DNA from: Bradyrhizobium sp. ORS 278
GTDB lineage: Bacteria > Pseudomonadota > Alphaproteobacteria > Rhizobiales > Xanthobacteraceae
Direction of reading: 5' to 3'
DNA length: 64,000 nucleotides
NCBI RefSeq assembly: GCF_000026145.1
Contig: NC_009445.1
Span: 5,858,501-5,922,500, forward strand
In this document: positions 16,811 to 26,310 of the stretch, in pieces
Numbering within the stretch: the stretch's first letter is position 1
Layout of the letters: each line of letters opens with the position of its first letter
Made by a program: the position numbers and the translations under genes
Notes under the pieces: model-generated
Databases searched by the model: none
What the model was told of the DNA's origin: nothing
What the model saw: the letters and a program-made list of their open reading frames with translations, nothing else

Positions 16811-19132
16811 ATGCGGTGGCGTGGAGCAAGTGTCGGGGTGCTGTTGGCGGCATTGGCGCAACAGGCGGCCGCGCATCCCGAGCGCGTCCCGGCCGAACTG
16901 CCGACGGTCGATGTCGATGCGCCGAAGCGGACGACCAGGTCAAAGCCCAAGCCGCAGATCCGGCGTGACGCACAGCGGGCGCAGCCCGGCGTGTCTCGGA
17001 TGCCGGTGACCCAGCCCTCGGCAGCCACAGCGGCCTCTGCGCCGTCAGGTGCGCCGAACGTCGGCTCTGGTGCCCCGCAAGTGCAGGGCATGGCGAGTGA
17101 GACGGTCATCACCGGCGACGAGATCAACGCCCGCCCGGCAACGCGTCCCGGGGAAGTGCTGGAGGCCGTGCCCGGCCTGATCGTCACGCAGCACTCCGGC
17201 GAAGGCAAAGCCAATCAGTATTTTCTGCGCGGCTACAATCTCGATCACGGCACCGATCTCGCGCTGTTCGTCGACGACGTGCCGGTCAACATGCGCACCC
17301 ATGCGCACGGCCAGGGCTATGCCGATCTCAACTGGCTGATGCCCGAGACGATCGGCCGCGTCGACGTCCGCAAGGGCCCCTACTTCGCCGACGAAGGCGA
17401 CTTCGCCTCGGTGGGCAGCGTGCATATCGGGCTGGTGGACAGCGTGCCCAAGGCGATCGCGCAGATGACGGCGGGCAGCTTCGGCTATCGCCGCTTCTTC
17501 GGCATGGACTCGGTGCATGCCGGCGATGGGCATCTCCTGATCGCAGGCGAGGCCGGCCGCTACGACGGCCCGTGGACCACGCCGGACGATGCCAAGAAGC
17601 TCAACGGCCTGATGCGCTATTCGCAGGGCACCGCGACCGACGGCTTCTCGATCACCGGCATGGCCTATGCGAACCGCTGGACCTCGACCGACCAGGTGCC
17701 GGAGCGAGCGATCACCTCGGGCCTGCTCGGCCGCTATGACGCGATCGATCCAACCGACGGCGGCAAGACCAACCGCTTCGCCTTGTCAGGCCGCATCGCC
17801 GGCAGCGACGATGCCGGGTCCTGGAAGGCCAACGCCTATGTGGTGAAGAGCCAGCTCGACCTCTACAACAACTTCACCTATTGGTTGCGCGATCAGGATA
17901 ATGGCGACCAGTTTCACCAGCACGACGACCGGCTGATGCTCGGCGCCAACGCGTCGCGCACCTTGAACGGCAGCTTTGCAGGGCAGCCGATGGAGACGAC
18001 GTTCGGCATCCAGACGCGCTACGACGACATCGCGCTGGCGCTGAGCTACACGGCGCAGCGAGCGTATCTGAGCTCCGTCCGCAACGACAAGGTCGGCGAA
18101 GGCAGCGTCGGAGTCTATGTTGAGAACACGGTGCGCTGGACCGACTGGCTGCGCACAACCATCGGCTATCGCGGCGACTACTACCAGACCCACGTCTACT
18201 CGTACTTTAATGGCAACAACACCGGCGATGCCTCCGCGAGTCTCGGCAGCCCGAAATTCCGCATGGTGCTCGGGCCATTCAACCAGACCGAGTTCTTCCT
18301 CGGCGCCGGCTACGGCATGCACAGCAACGATGCACGCGGCGCGACGACGACGGACGATCCGAACGCGCCGGGCAACCGGATCGACTCCTCGCCGCTGCTG
18401 GTCCGCACCAAGGGTGCCGAGGTCGGCGTGCGCACGCGCGTCATTCCGGGGCTCGACTCCTCGTTGAGCCTGTTCATGCTGAACCAGGATTCCGAGATCC
18501 TGTTCTCCGGCGATGCGGGCGACACCGAAGCCAGCCGGCCCAGCCGGCGCTACGGCTTCGAGTTCACCAATCACTATCGCCCGGCGTCGTGGGTCGACAT
18601 CGATGCCGACCTCGCGATGACGCATGCCCGGTTCGTCGGCGAGGATGCCGATCAGGCGACGACCTATGCCCAGCTGGTCGGTTCGGGCGCGCCGTCCGAG
18701 GTGCTGCGCGGCAACGCGCCCGGCAACTACATCCCCAACGCGCCGTCGATGATCGCTTCCGCCGGCATCACGCTCGGGGAAAAGACCGGCTGGTTCGGCG
18801 GCGTCCGCTGGCGCTATCTCGGATCGACGCCGCTGACCGAGGACAACTACTTCCGTTCGACCGCCACAAGCATCTTCAACGGCCGTATCGGCTTCCGCGA
18901 CGCCAATGGCTGGCGCATCCAGCTCGACGTGCTGAACCTGTTCAACACCAAGGCCAACCAGATCTCCTATGGCTATGGCTCGCTGCTGCCGAGCGATCAG
19001 CTCTACGCGGATTGCTACGGGAGCGCGCCCAAAGGACTGCCCGCGCAAGTGTGCCAGACCGGCGTGATGGATCGCGTGCTACACCCGATCGAGCCGCTGA
19101 CGTTTCGGGTGACGGTGGCGGGCACGTTCTGA
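16811..19132 (+). CDS. TonB-dependent receptor, NikR-box associated (putative nickel/metallophore receptor)
   Basis: This is a 773-aa outer-membrane receptor. I prefer the ATG at 16811 (GAGGGG 10 bases upstream) over GTG 16802; it gives a signal peptide ending QQAAA near residue 21. After a Pro/Ala-rich linker comes the plug domain (VLEAVPGLIVTQHSGEGKAN, FLRGYNLDHGTD) and a C-terminal beta-barrel ending in Phe (RVTVAGTF). The His-rich plug segment MRTHAHGQGYADLNWL is notable. The NikR box points to nickel or a nickel chelate as substrate, but that is inference. No TonB/ExbBD genes are nearby. Confidence 0.92.
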   Translation: MRWRGASVGVLLAALAQQAAAHPERVPAELPTVDVDAPKRTTRSKPKPQIRRDAQRAQPGVSRMPVTQPSAATAASAPSGAPNVGSGAPQVQGMASETVITGDEINARPATRPGEVLEAVPGLIVTQHSGEGKANQYFLRGYNLDHGTDLALFVDDVPVNMRTHAHGQGYADLNWLMPETIGRVDVRKGPYFADEGDFASVGSVHIGLVDSVPKAIAQMTAGSFGYRRFFGMDSVHAGDGHLLIAGEAGRYDGPWTTPDDAKKLNGLMRYSQGTATDGFSITGMAYANRWTSTDQVPERAITSGLLGRYDAIDPTDGGKTNRFALSGRIAGSDDAGSWKANAYVVKSQLDLYNNFTYWLRDQDNGDQFHQHDDRLMLGANASRTLNGSFAGQPMETTFGIQTRYDDIALALSYTAQRAYLSSVRNDKVGEGSVGVYVENTVRWTDWLRTTIGYRGDYYQTHVYSYFNGNNTGDASASLGSPKFRMVLGPFNQTEFFLGAGYGMHSNDARGATTTDDPNAPGNRIDSSPLLVRTKGAEVGVRTRVIPGLDSSLSLFMLNQDSEILFSGDAGDTEASRPSRRYGFEFTNHYRPASWVDIDADLAMTHARFVGEDADQATTYAQLVGSGAPSEVLRGNAPGNYIPNAPSMIASAGITLGEKTGWFGGVRWRYLGSTPLTEDNYFRSTATSIFNGRIGFRDANGWRIQLDVLNLFNTKANQISYGYGSLLPSDQLYADCYGSAPKGLPAQVCQTGVMDRVLHPIEPLTFRVTVAGTF

Positions 19133-19250
19133 TCTGGAGTGATCCCGTCCTTTTCTTGTTCACCACTTCCCGCAATCGAGCAGCGGGGACGTGTGTGCTC
19201 GTTGCGGGCTCGGAGCAGACTGGATCAGCAGCATCGCTGCGCGAGAGAGC

Positions 19251-19406
19251 GCCCTCTCTCCTTGTGGGAGAGGGCTTGTAGGACGGCGCCACGAGTTCAG
19301 TTGCGTGAAGGGTTCTCTCTCCGCGAGCGCGTCGCCGAGGCAAACCCCTCACCCAACCGAGTTTGCTGCACTGTCCGACATGCCCTCTCCCACAAGGGGC
19401 GAGGGC
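19251..19406. repeat. MITE-like inverted repeat, family F, copy 1
   Basis: This element of about 156 bp has terminal arms GCCCTCTCTCCTTGTGGGAG and CTCTCCCACAAGGGGCGAGG, and an interior with GGGTTCTCTC and ACCCCTCACCC. Copies lie at 47128-47282 and 61778-61935. It fills most of the 323-base gap after the TonB receptor. Confidence 0.85.
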
Positions 19407-19455
19407 ACAGCCATGGCCACCGCATGCGCGGCGGACGCGATCAAAGGTCTGGTCG

Positions 19456-19719
19456 TCAACCACACGGCGGCGGTCCGTCAAGCAAGATCGCGATGTCGAG
19501 ATCGGCATGATCACTGCGTGAAGTGTCTGGCGTTCCCAGGGCGGCGTCGGCCTGCGGCGGCACGCGCCACGGGATCGGCTTCGGCGGCAGCCGTGCGAGC
19601 CGCTGCGCGTCGGCGACGGCGCGGCGGGCGATCTTCAGCGAGCGGCAGAGCAGCACCGGATGCTCCTCGGTGCTGACCTCGAAACCCATGCCAATCGCCT
19701 TGATGCGATACGATGCCAT
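19456..19719 (-). CDS. Small hypothetical protein
   Basis: This is an 87-aa protein from the ATG at 19719, which has a GGAGAGG ribosome-binding site just upstream. The N-terminal half (MASYRIKAIGMGFEVSTEE...) looks folded and the C-terminal half is Pro/Asp-rich. No signal peptide or membrane segment is present. I do not recognise a family. It stands alone between a repeat and the extensin-like gene. Confidence 0.6.
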   Translation of the reverse strand: MASYRIKAIGMGFEVSTEEHPVLLCRSLKIARRAVADAQRLARLPPKPIPWRVPPQADAALGTPDTSRSDHADLDIAILLDGPPPCG

Positions 19720-20011
19720 GTCCACCTCTCCCATCCGGCGTGCAACCAGAACCCCGCGCGCCTTGTTCCTGGGGACTGTGGCAGGTCTAGTGTCGGCCAA
19801 TGGCGGACGGCAAAAATGGTCAACGAACTGCTAACGCGCGATCGGCGCTGGTCGCAGTTTCGTTCCGGAGCGGGACAGGACGCGGCCGGCGCCGGAGTCT
19901 GGCAAGAGAAATCCACAGACGCGCACAGGTGAGCACAGAATAGCGGATGGCGACCGGCATTCGATCGTCATGACCTCGATCTGCGGATCGCCATTCCTCG
20001 TTCGCCCGTCC
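19720..20011. other. Intergenic, no feature recognised
   Basis: This gap of 292 bases is upstream of the small hypothetical gene and downstream of the extensin-like gene. I see no repeat arms, hairpin with T-run or credible gene in it. Confidence 0.5.
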
Positions 20012-21199
20012 TCAATAGTCTCGGAACTCGTCTTCCTCGTTGATCAGCTGGCCGATCGACTTGGGCTGCTTGCGCGAGGCGATCGAGCTCGTCACGTCGG
20101 GCTCGCGCTGGCCGTAGCCGTAGCGGCGCTGCTGGGCGCGGGCGGCGACCGCTTCACCGGATTGCGCCGCCGGCTGGCAGATCAGGCGGCGACTGGCGCG
20201 GCGCATCAGGTCCACATGGATGTGATCGTAGTGATAGCTGTTGGAGCCCGGCGCGAGCACGGTGGTGAACTGCTGGCAGGCGCCGCCCTGCACGTCGCGC
20301 AGGAACCCCTGCTCCTCCGGCAGCCCGATCCAGCCGTCCTTGACGGTGATGCGGCGGCCGTCGGCGAGCGTGAAGGCGGCGATGTCGAGCGCGTTGCCGA
20401 AGGCGTGCTCGGAGATATGCGCGCTCGGATTGCCGTTCATGCCGCGGCAGGAATAGGCTGAAATCTGCTTGATCTCGACGACGCGCTGGCCGAACCAGCG
20501 CTGCGCCGCCGGCTGCACCGACTCCGCGAGCCAATGGTCAAGCGCGGACACGATCGGACAGGCGAGCGTGGCGGTCGGCTTCACCGCGACGGGGCCGGTG
20601 GCGCCGACCGGATCGCGCGATGGCCCGAGGCGCGGCGGGTCCTGCGGATAGGCCGTGCGCGGCGCAGCCTGCGGCCGATAGGGCGAGGCGGGATCGGATG
20701 CATCCGGCGGCAGATTGACATCGTCCTCGCCGGCCGGCGGCTCGAGCTGCAGCGGCGCGCCGGGGGGTGTGCCAAGGGATGGCGGGCCTGCCGCTGCGTT
20801 CGGATAAGCAACACCCGATGCGGGATAGACGGACTGCGGTGCTGGCTGGGACTGATAGGTCGCAGGCGGCGAAGAACGCGGCGGCTGGTTGATCGGCCAG
20901 CGTGGCTGGCCGCTGATCGATCCCGGCGGACGCAGGCTCTCGTCGGCGAAGCCGTAGGTCGCGGCGGACTCGCCGAGCGCCGCAACCTTGAGCGGATAGT
21001 CGGCGCCACACATGCCGGGGCCGGAGATCGGATCGATGCGGACGATGTCCGCGCTCTCCTTCACCGTACCGGACTTCAGGCAGGCGATCTCGGCCTCGGC
21101 CCGCCACGGCTCGCGCTCCTGGAAGAATCCACGGCCGCAACCCGCAAGCGAGACAAGGACGATGGAGCCGACGAGATACAAACGAACTCCGCGCGTCAT
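20012..21199 (-). CDS. Extensin-like family lipoprotein
   Basis: The protein is 395 aa. The N-terminus has a lipoprotein signal (LVSLAGC, lipidated Cys about residue 21). The middle, about residues 90-200, is Pro/Gln/Ala-rich and disordered. The C-terminal 180 residues match the Extensin-like_C domain: SRGMNGNPSAHISEHAFGNALDIAAF-type motif (SEHAFGNALDIAAF) and HYDHIHVDL, with the His/Asp pattern of a peptidase fold related to VanY/MepA-like enzymes. It is probably envelope-located; a peptidoglycan role is inference from fold only. Confidence 0.85.
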   Translation of the reverse strand: MTRGVRLYLVGSIVLVSLAGCGRGFFQEREPWRAEAEIACLKSGTVKESADIVRIDPISGPGMCGADYPLKVAALGESAATYGFADESLRPPGSISGQPRWPINQPPRSSPPATYQSQPAPQSVYPASGVAYPNAAAGPPSLGTPPGAPLQLEPPAGEDDVNLPPDASDPASPYRPQAAPRTAYPQDPPRLGPSRDPVGATGPVAVKPTATLACPIVSALDHWLAESVQPAAQRWFGQRVVEIKQISAYSCRGMNGNPSAHISEHAFGNALDIAAFTLADGRRITVKDGWIGLPEEQGFLRDVQGGACQQFTTVLAPGSNSYHYDHIHVDLMRRASRRLICQPAAQSGEAVAARAQQRRYGYGQREPDVTSSIASRKQPKSIGQLINEEDEFRDY

Positions 21200-21383
21200 C
21201 TGCAGAGGTTTGCGGCAATTTGCTTAAGGAGCTGTCAATGCCGTCCGTTGAGGGCGCGGAAACCATCATGAGACGGCGGTCGGGCGATCGACGCGCTCAC
21301 GGCAGCGTCGCTGTCTTTTTCGGGCGAAGCGGCACGATTAGGATCTGCGATGCGCTGGAACCGCTGAGAACGGGAGCCGTGTC

Positions 21384-21467
21384 ATGATCAATGCCGGTCG
21401 GCTGAGCACGATCATCGCATATGCTGCGTTTGCCTTCGTTGGCGCGATCGTGATTGGGCTGCTCTAG
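21384..21467 (+). CDS. 27-aa single-span membrane peptide
   Basis: ATG 21384 to TAG 21467 encodes MINAGRLSTI... with one hydrophobic segment covering about residues 9-27 (IIAYAAFAFVGAIVIGLL). GGGAG lies 7 bases upstream. The ribosome-binding site and pure transmembrane composition support a real small protein; the function is unknown. It is too short for usual gene callers. Confidence 0.55.
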   Translation: MINAGRLSTIIAYAAFAFVGAIVIGLL

Positions 21468-21598
21468 GAATTGCGGCCGGCCGAGATACCGCGCGATCCG
21501 AAGCGCGAACGAGAACCGTGATGCGCATCACGGAGGCGAGAGTCACGCCGCTTTAAAAGTTCCCTCAGGTTCACGACGCCGCCCGAGGGAGCTCATCC

Positions 21599-22363
21599 AT
21601 GAAGACCGTGTATCTCGCCGCCGCCGCAATTCTGATCGCGAGCAGCGCCGCACAGGCCGGCAGCTCGATCGCGTTCGATTTCGATGGTCACAAGATCCGT
21701 GTCACCGTGCCGCGCAACTGCCAGGCGCTGTCCTGCCTACAGGTCTCCGGCGTCGATCTCAGCGGTCTGAAATCCAAGCTCGACGATGATGCGCCGGCGG
21801 CGAGCACCGCTCCGGCCGCAAGCGCGCCCGCTGCGGCCGCGCCGGTCGCAGCGGCGCCCGCCGTGACCGCGCCTGCGACGCTCGCTGCTGCGCCGGTGGT
21901 GACTCCGCCCACACCCGTTGCCGCGGCGCCGGTGCAGATGCCTGCGGCGCCCGCGCCCGTCGCGTCGACCGCCCTCGTCGCACAGCCGCAGCCCGCGACA
22001 CCGGACCCGGCGCCCGCACCGACCACCGTGGCCACCGCGCCGCCGGCAGCCCAGGGCGCGCCGGCGCCGGCCGCCGATCCGAACTCGCCGCTCGGCCTGT
22101 GGGCCACCGAGGGCGGCAAGGGCAATGTCGTGATCGAGCCGTGCGGCCCCAACATCTGCGGCTTTGCGGAAAAGTCGCGCGAAAAAATCCTGATCAACAT
22201 GAAGCCGAAGGACAGCAAATGGGTCGGCCGCATCCGTGATCCCGACGGCGGCGGCAACTACGACTCCACGATCGTGCTGAAGAACTCGACCACCTTGCGC
22301 GTCCAGGGCTGCGCGTTCGGCGGCCTGTTCTGCGGCGGCCAGACCTGGAAGCGGATCAGCTGA
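21599..22363 (+). CDS. DUF2147 family secreted protein
   Basis: The protein is 254 aa with a signal peptide cleaved near AAQAG (about residue 20). An N-terminal stretch follows with two Cys (NCQALSCLQ), then a 90-residue Ala/Pro-rich linker (about 65-160). The C-terminal domain, from SPLGLWATEGGKGNVVIEPC to the end, has four Cys and matches DUF2147, a small lipocalin-like barrel family. The linker suggests it spans or tethers across the periplasm. The biochemical role is unknown. An intrinsic terminator follows. Confidence 0.85.
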   Translation: MKTVYLAAAAILIASSAAQAGSSIAFDFDGHKIRVTVPRNCQALSCLQVSGVDLSGLKSKLDDDAPAASTAPAASAPAAAAPVAAAPAVTAPATLAAAPVVTPPTPVAAAPVQMPAAPAPVASTALVAQPQPATPDPAPAPTTVATAPPAAQGAPAPAADPNSPLGLWATEGGKGNVVIEPCGPNICGFAEKSREKILINMKPKDSKWVGRIRDPDGGGNYDSTIVLKNSTTLRVQGCAFGGLFCGGQTWKRIS

Positions 22364-22389
22364 CGCCGCCCCCGTCGTCAGCGATGCGA

Positions 22390-22421
22390 GACCCCGCCGG
22401 GACCAGTCCCTCCGGCGGGGT
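22390..22421 (+). terminator. Intrinsic terminator
   Basis: The hairpin GACCCCGCCGG / CCGGCGGGGTC is followed by TTTCGCTT. It sits between the convergent DUF2147 and histidine-kinase genes and probably serves the plus strand. Confidence 0.85.
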
Positions 22422-22428
22422 CTTTCGC

Positions 22429-23814
22429 TTACGCCACCTTGGCGGGGATCGGCGCGGCGGCGGGCAGCGCCGCGCGCAGCGGCAATGACAGCCGCACGCG
22501 AAGGCCGCGCGGCGTGTTCGGCATCAGCGCGATGCCGCCCTCGTGCTTCTTCATGATCTCCTGGGCGATCGACAGGCCGAGGCCAAAGCCGCCGGCGGCG
22601 CGCGCCTGGTCGAGCTTGACGAACGGCTCCAGCGCGCGCGCCTGTAGCGCCTGGGGAATCCCCGGGCCGTCATCGGCGACCTCGATGGCGATCACGCCGT
22701 CCGCCGTGCTGTCGAGGCTCACGACGACCTCGGTGCCGTGCTTGACGGCGTTCTCGACCACGTTGGTCACCGCGCGCGACAGCGCCCGCGGCCGGCCCTC
22801 GCAGACCAGCCGCTGCGGGCCGCGATAGCTGACCGCGTGGCCGACATCGGCGAAGTCGCAGCAAATGGTTTCCAAGAGGCTCGACAGTTCGATGCGCGCC
22901 GGCTGCTCGGCCTTGGTGTCGTCGCGCAAATAGTCGAGCGTCTCGTCGAGCATGCGGCTGACCTGGTCGATGTCGCGCAGCATGGCGCTGCGCATGTCGC
23001 CCTGCCCGATCCGCTCCGAGCGCAGCCGAAGCCGGGTCAGCGGCGTGCGGAGATCATGGCTGATCGCTGCCAGCATCCGCGTGCGGTCGTCGAGCAGCGC
23101 ACGGATGCGCGCCTGCATGTCGTTCAGCGCGTCGGCGACCTGGACGATCTCCCTTGGCCCGCGCCGGCCGAGCGGCTCCTGCGCGCCCGGCGAGCGGCCG
23201 AACGCGGCCGCCGCGCGTGCCATCTCCGACAGCGGCCGAATGATCGCGCGCGCTGCGTAGAACGACAGGAGCACGCCGAGAATCAGGATGATGAAGAGGA
23301 ACACGACGGTCGGCTTCAGCACCATCGACCAGAATTCCAGCCGCGGCACGTCGTCGAACACCAGCGCGCGCTCGCCGTCGACCTGGACGATGATCTGGGT
23401 CGGCGGCGCCGCGCCATAGCTCACGCCGTGCAGCAGGCTGACGTCGCGCAGCACGCTGAGCTGGCGGCGGGCGAGCTTCGAGGTGAAGGGCACGTTCTGC
23501 ACCGGCTTCGCCAGCAGCGTGAGCGAGGCCAGCGGCACGAGCTCGACCTGGATGCCGGAGCTGCGCAGGCTCGACAGGCTGCTATCGACCGCGGCGGAGT
23601 CGCTGGCGGCGCGCACGAAGTGCACCGCCTCGGCGACGCGCGCGACGCCATAGGCCGGTGATTCCTGCTCGTCCGGCGGATCGAGGAACAGGATCGCCGC
23701 CGCGATCATCAGCACCATGCCGAACAGCACCGACAGCGACGCCAAGGTCACGATCTGCGTGGTGAGGCCGAGGCGAGGCAACGTGTTGCCGCACGTCTTG
23801 CTGTCAGGCTTCAT
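22429..23814 (-). CDS. Sensor histidine kinase (EnvZ-type)
   Basis: The kinase is 461 aa. Membrane segments lie at about residues 20-44 and 166-188, flanking a periplasmic sensor of about 120 residues. A HAMP domain (190-240), the HisKA domain with phospho-acceptor His253 (ISHDLRTPLTRLRLR) and the HATPase_c domain follow (NVVENAVKHG, DDGPGIP, GGFGLGLSIAQEI). It overlaps the response-regulator gene by 11 bases. The pair is divergent from the MacAB-type efflux operon, so it may control it. The stimulus is unknown. Confidence 0.95.
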   Translation of the reverse strand: MKPDSKTCGNTLPRLGLTTQIVTLASLSVLFGMVLMIAAAILFLDPPDEQESPAYGVARVAEAVHFVRAASDSAAVDSSLSSLRSSGIQVELVPLASLTLLAKPVQNVPFTSKLARRQLSVLRDVSLLHGVSYGAAPPTQIIVQVDGERALVFDDVPRLEFWSMVLKPTVVFLFIILILGVLLSFYAARAIIRPLSEMARAAAAFGRSPGAQEPLGRRGPREIVQVADALNDMQARIRALLDDRTRMLAAISHDLRTPLTRLRLRSERIGQGDMRSAMLRDIDQVSRMLDETLDYLRDDTKAEQPARIELSSLLETICCDFADVGHAVSYRGPQRLVCEGRPRALSRAVTNVVENAVKHGTEVVVSLDSTADGVIAIEVADDGPGIPQALQARALEPFVKLDQARAAGGFGLGLSIAQEIMKKHEGGIALMPNTPRGLRVRLSLPLRAALPAAAPIPAKVA

Positions 23815-24571
23815 CGAGGGTCTCGACTCTTGGCGTGAAGACGTAGCCGCCGAGGCGCACGGTCTTGATCATGCTCCAGCTCCTGGCGCCGGGCTCGATC
23901 TTCTGGCGGATGCGGCTGATGTGGACGTCGATGCTGCGCTCGACCGGGCCGGCCTGGCCGCCATGCGCCAGCTCGATCAGCTGTTCGCGGGACAGCACGC
24001 GGCCGGCGTTGCGGCAGAACGCCAGCAGGATGTCGAATTCGGCGCTGGTCAGCGTGATCTTGACGCGGTCGGGATCGAACAGCGTGCGCGTCGCCGGCTC
24101 GATCCGCCAGCCGTCGAACATCATCGGCGCCTGGCGCGCGGCGATCACCGCGGGATGCAGCTGCGAGCGGCGCAGCAGCGCGCGGATGCGCGCCACCAGC
24201 TCGCGCGGATTGAACGGCTTGACGACGTAGTCGTCGGCGCCGAGCTCGAGGCCGAGGATGCGGTCGATGTCCTCGCCCTTGGCGGTCACCATGATGATCG
24301 GCACCGCCGAGATCTGGCGCAGGCGGCGGCAGATGCTCATGCCGTCCTCGTCCGGCAGCATCAGGTCGAGCATGATGAGATCGACCTGCTCGCGCTGCAG
24401 AACGTCGTTCATCGCCGCGGCCGAGGCCACGAAGCGCGGCGCGAAGCCGTGCTCCTGCAACAGCTCGGTGAGCAAGGCGGCGATCTCGCGATCGTCCTCG
24501 ACACAGAGGATGCGCGCGGCGGCCGGCAGGTTCGCGTCGAGGGTCACGGCGGTATTGTGTGACGACATCAT
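23804..24571 (-). CDS. OmpR-family response regulator
   Basis: This 255-aa regulator has a receiver domain with phospho-acceptor Asp69 (LIMLDLMLPDEDG) and the conserved KPFNPRELVARI. A winged-helix DNA-binding domain spans about residues 145-245 (SAEFDILLAFCRNAGRVLSREQ, DVHISRIRQKIE, TVRLGGYVF). It is upstream of and overlapping with the kinase. Two adjacent ATGs (24571 and 24568) are possible. It resembles the second regulator of this window at 47514. Confidence 0.95.
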   Translation of the reverse strand: MMSSHNTAVTLDANLPAAARILCVEDDREIAALLTELLQEHGFAPRFVASAAAMNDVLQREQVDLIMLDLMLPDEDGMSICRRLRQISAVPIIMVTAKGEDIDRILGLELGADDYVVKPFNPRELVARIRALLRRSQLHPAVIAARQAPMMFDGWRIEPATRTLFDPDRVKITLTSAEFDILLAFCRNAGRVLSREQLIELAHGGQAGPVERSIDVHISRIRQKIEPGARSWSMIKTVRLGGYVFTPRVETLDEA

Positions 24572-24788
24572 GCGCGGAACATGGTCGATTTAGGCCGAAA
24601 AGAACAGTCCGAAGCCGCGTGCGATCGTGGCGAAATCAAGTTGTATTGTTAAGGCGGAAACATTTCTTCACGCGACTTAACCCTGCGCAACGGCCATCGC
24701 GCCTAAGGCTTGGTGGATCAGACAACCATCAAACAGGGAAGTCCTGCGGCGAGGCTGACCGGCCGGCGCGGCTCTCCTCCGAACCGCG

Positions 24789-26276
24789 ATGCTCAGCCCC
24801 GTGAAGCCCGTCCTGCTCGCCCTCTGCCTCGCCTCCCCGCTGCTCGCCGGCTGCGCCGTCGGGCCCGACTACGTCACGCCGGATTTCGGCACGCCGGCGC
24901 GCTGGAGCAGCGACCGTAACCAGCCGGCGCAACAGCTCAGGCTCGCGCAATGGTGGCGCAACCTCGGCGACGCGCCGCTCGATCAGCTGATCGGCGAAGC
25001 CGTCAGCGGAAATCTCGACGTCGCCGCGGCCAAGGCGCGTATCCGCGAGGCGCGCGCGACGCAGCGCCAGGCGGTGGGCGCGCTGTTTCCGACCGTCAGC
25101 GGCACCAGTTCGGCGACCGAGACCCGCAGCGCCGGCTCTACGACGGCCGGCATCGCGATCGCGCCGACCACCTCCAGCCAGTTCCAGGCTGGCTTCGATT
25201 CGAGCTGGGAGCTCGACCTGTTCGGCGCCAACCGCCGCGCCGTCGAGGCGGCCTCCTACGGCGTCGACGCCGCCAAGGACGATCTGCGCGCCACGCTGCT
25301 GACGCTGATCGGCGACGTCGCCTCGAACTACATCGATGCGCGCGCCTATCAGGCGCGGGTCGCGCTGGCGCAGCGCACCGCCGCCTCGCAGCGTGAGACC
25401 GCCGCGCTGACGGCGCGCAAGCAGGAGGCCGGCTCGGCGTCGGCCGTCGACACCGCCAAGGCGAGCGCGCTCGCCGCCAGCACGGAAGCGACCATCCCGA
25501 CCTATGAGAGCAGCTACCAGCAGGCGCTGCATCGCCTCGGCGTGCTGCTCGGGCGCGACCCGACCGCGCTCAGCCAGCGGCTGTCCCGAAGTCTGCCGAT
25601 CCCCGCGCCGCGCCGGCCGCTGCCGAAGGGCATCCCGGCCGACGTGCTGGTGATGCGTCCCGATATCCGCAAGGCCGAGCGGCAGCTCGCACAGTTCACC
25701 GCGAAGATCGGCCAGGCGACCGCTGCGCTGTATCCGGATATCAGCCTGACCGGCACGGTCTCGACATCGGCGCTCAAGCTCGGCGATCTCGGCAAGAGCT
25801 CGACCATCGGCTGGTCGATCGGTCCGAGCCTCTCGGTGCCGATCTTCAACGGCGGCAAGCTGCAGGCAGCGGTCGAGGTCGCGGAAGCGCAGCGCGACGA
25901 ATATCACGTCGCCTGGCGCAGCGCGGTTCTGAGCGCGCTCGAGGACGTCGAGAACGCCATCGTCAATCTCGGCCAGGAGCGGCTGCGCATCCGCAGCCTG
26001 ACGGAATCGGCGCGCCGCTATAACGAGGCCGCGCGGCTGTCCCGCGGACTCTACCAGACCGGCTCCAGCACCTTCCTCGACGTGCTCGACGCCGAGCGCT
26101 CGCAATTCACGGCGGAAGACAGCCTGCTCGCGAGCCGCGCCGCCCTCGCGAAGAACTATGTCGCGCTGGCCAAGGCGCTCGGCGGCGGCTGGAGCGGCCC
26201 GATCGACAGCTCGGTGCCGGAGGTCGTCGACGGCGGCACCGGACCGCATCTCGCGCAGGCCGCCGCGCCTCGATGA
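24789..26276 (+). CDS. Outer-membrane efflux lipoprotein (NodT/OprM family)
   Basis: This is the TolC-like channel of a tripartite pump, 495 aa. The lipoprotein signal ends LLAGC (lipidated Cys about residue 22), followed by the family start AVGPDYVTPD. Two outer-membrane-efflux repeats follow, with a typical SSWELDLFGANRRAVEAA in the first and FLDVLDAERSQFTAEDSLL in the second. It is the first gene of the operon with the adaptor and MacB-type permease, 34 bases upstream of the former. Confidence 0.95.
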   Translation: MLSPVKPVLLALCLASPLLAGCAVGPDYVTPDFGTPARWSSDRNQPAQQLRLAQWWRNLGDAPLDQLIGEAVSGNLDVAAAKARIREARATQRQAVGALFPTVSGTSSATETRSAGSTTAGIAIAPTTSSQFQAGFDSSWELDLFGANRRAVEAASYGVDAAKDDLRATLLTLIGDVASNYIDARAYQARVALAQRTAASQRETAALTARKQEAGSASAVDTAKASALAASTEATIPTYESSYQQALHRLGVLLGRDPTALSQRLSRSLPIPAPRRPLPKGIPADVLVMRPDIRKAERQLAQFTAKIGQATAALYPDISLTGTVSTSALKLGDLGKSSTIGWSIGPSLSVPIFNGGKLQAAVEVAEAQRDEYHVAWRSAVLSALEDVENAIVNLGQERLRIRSLTESARRYNEAARLSRGLYQTGSSTFLDVLDAERSQFTAEDSLLASRAALAKNYVALAKALGGGWSGPIDSSVPEVVDGGTGPHLAQAAAPR

Positions 26277-26310
26277 CCAACTGTAATCCACCAGCGTGCG
26301 AAGTCGTCTG

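Noticed and set aside
19251..19406. Possible insertion sequence
   Set aside because: No transposase reading frame within 156 bases; at most a non-autonomous element.
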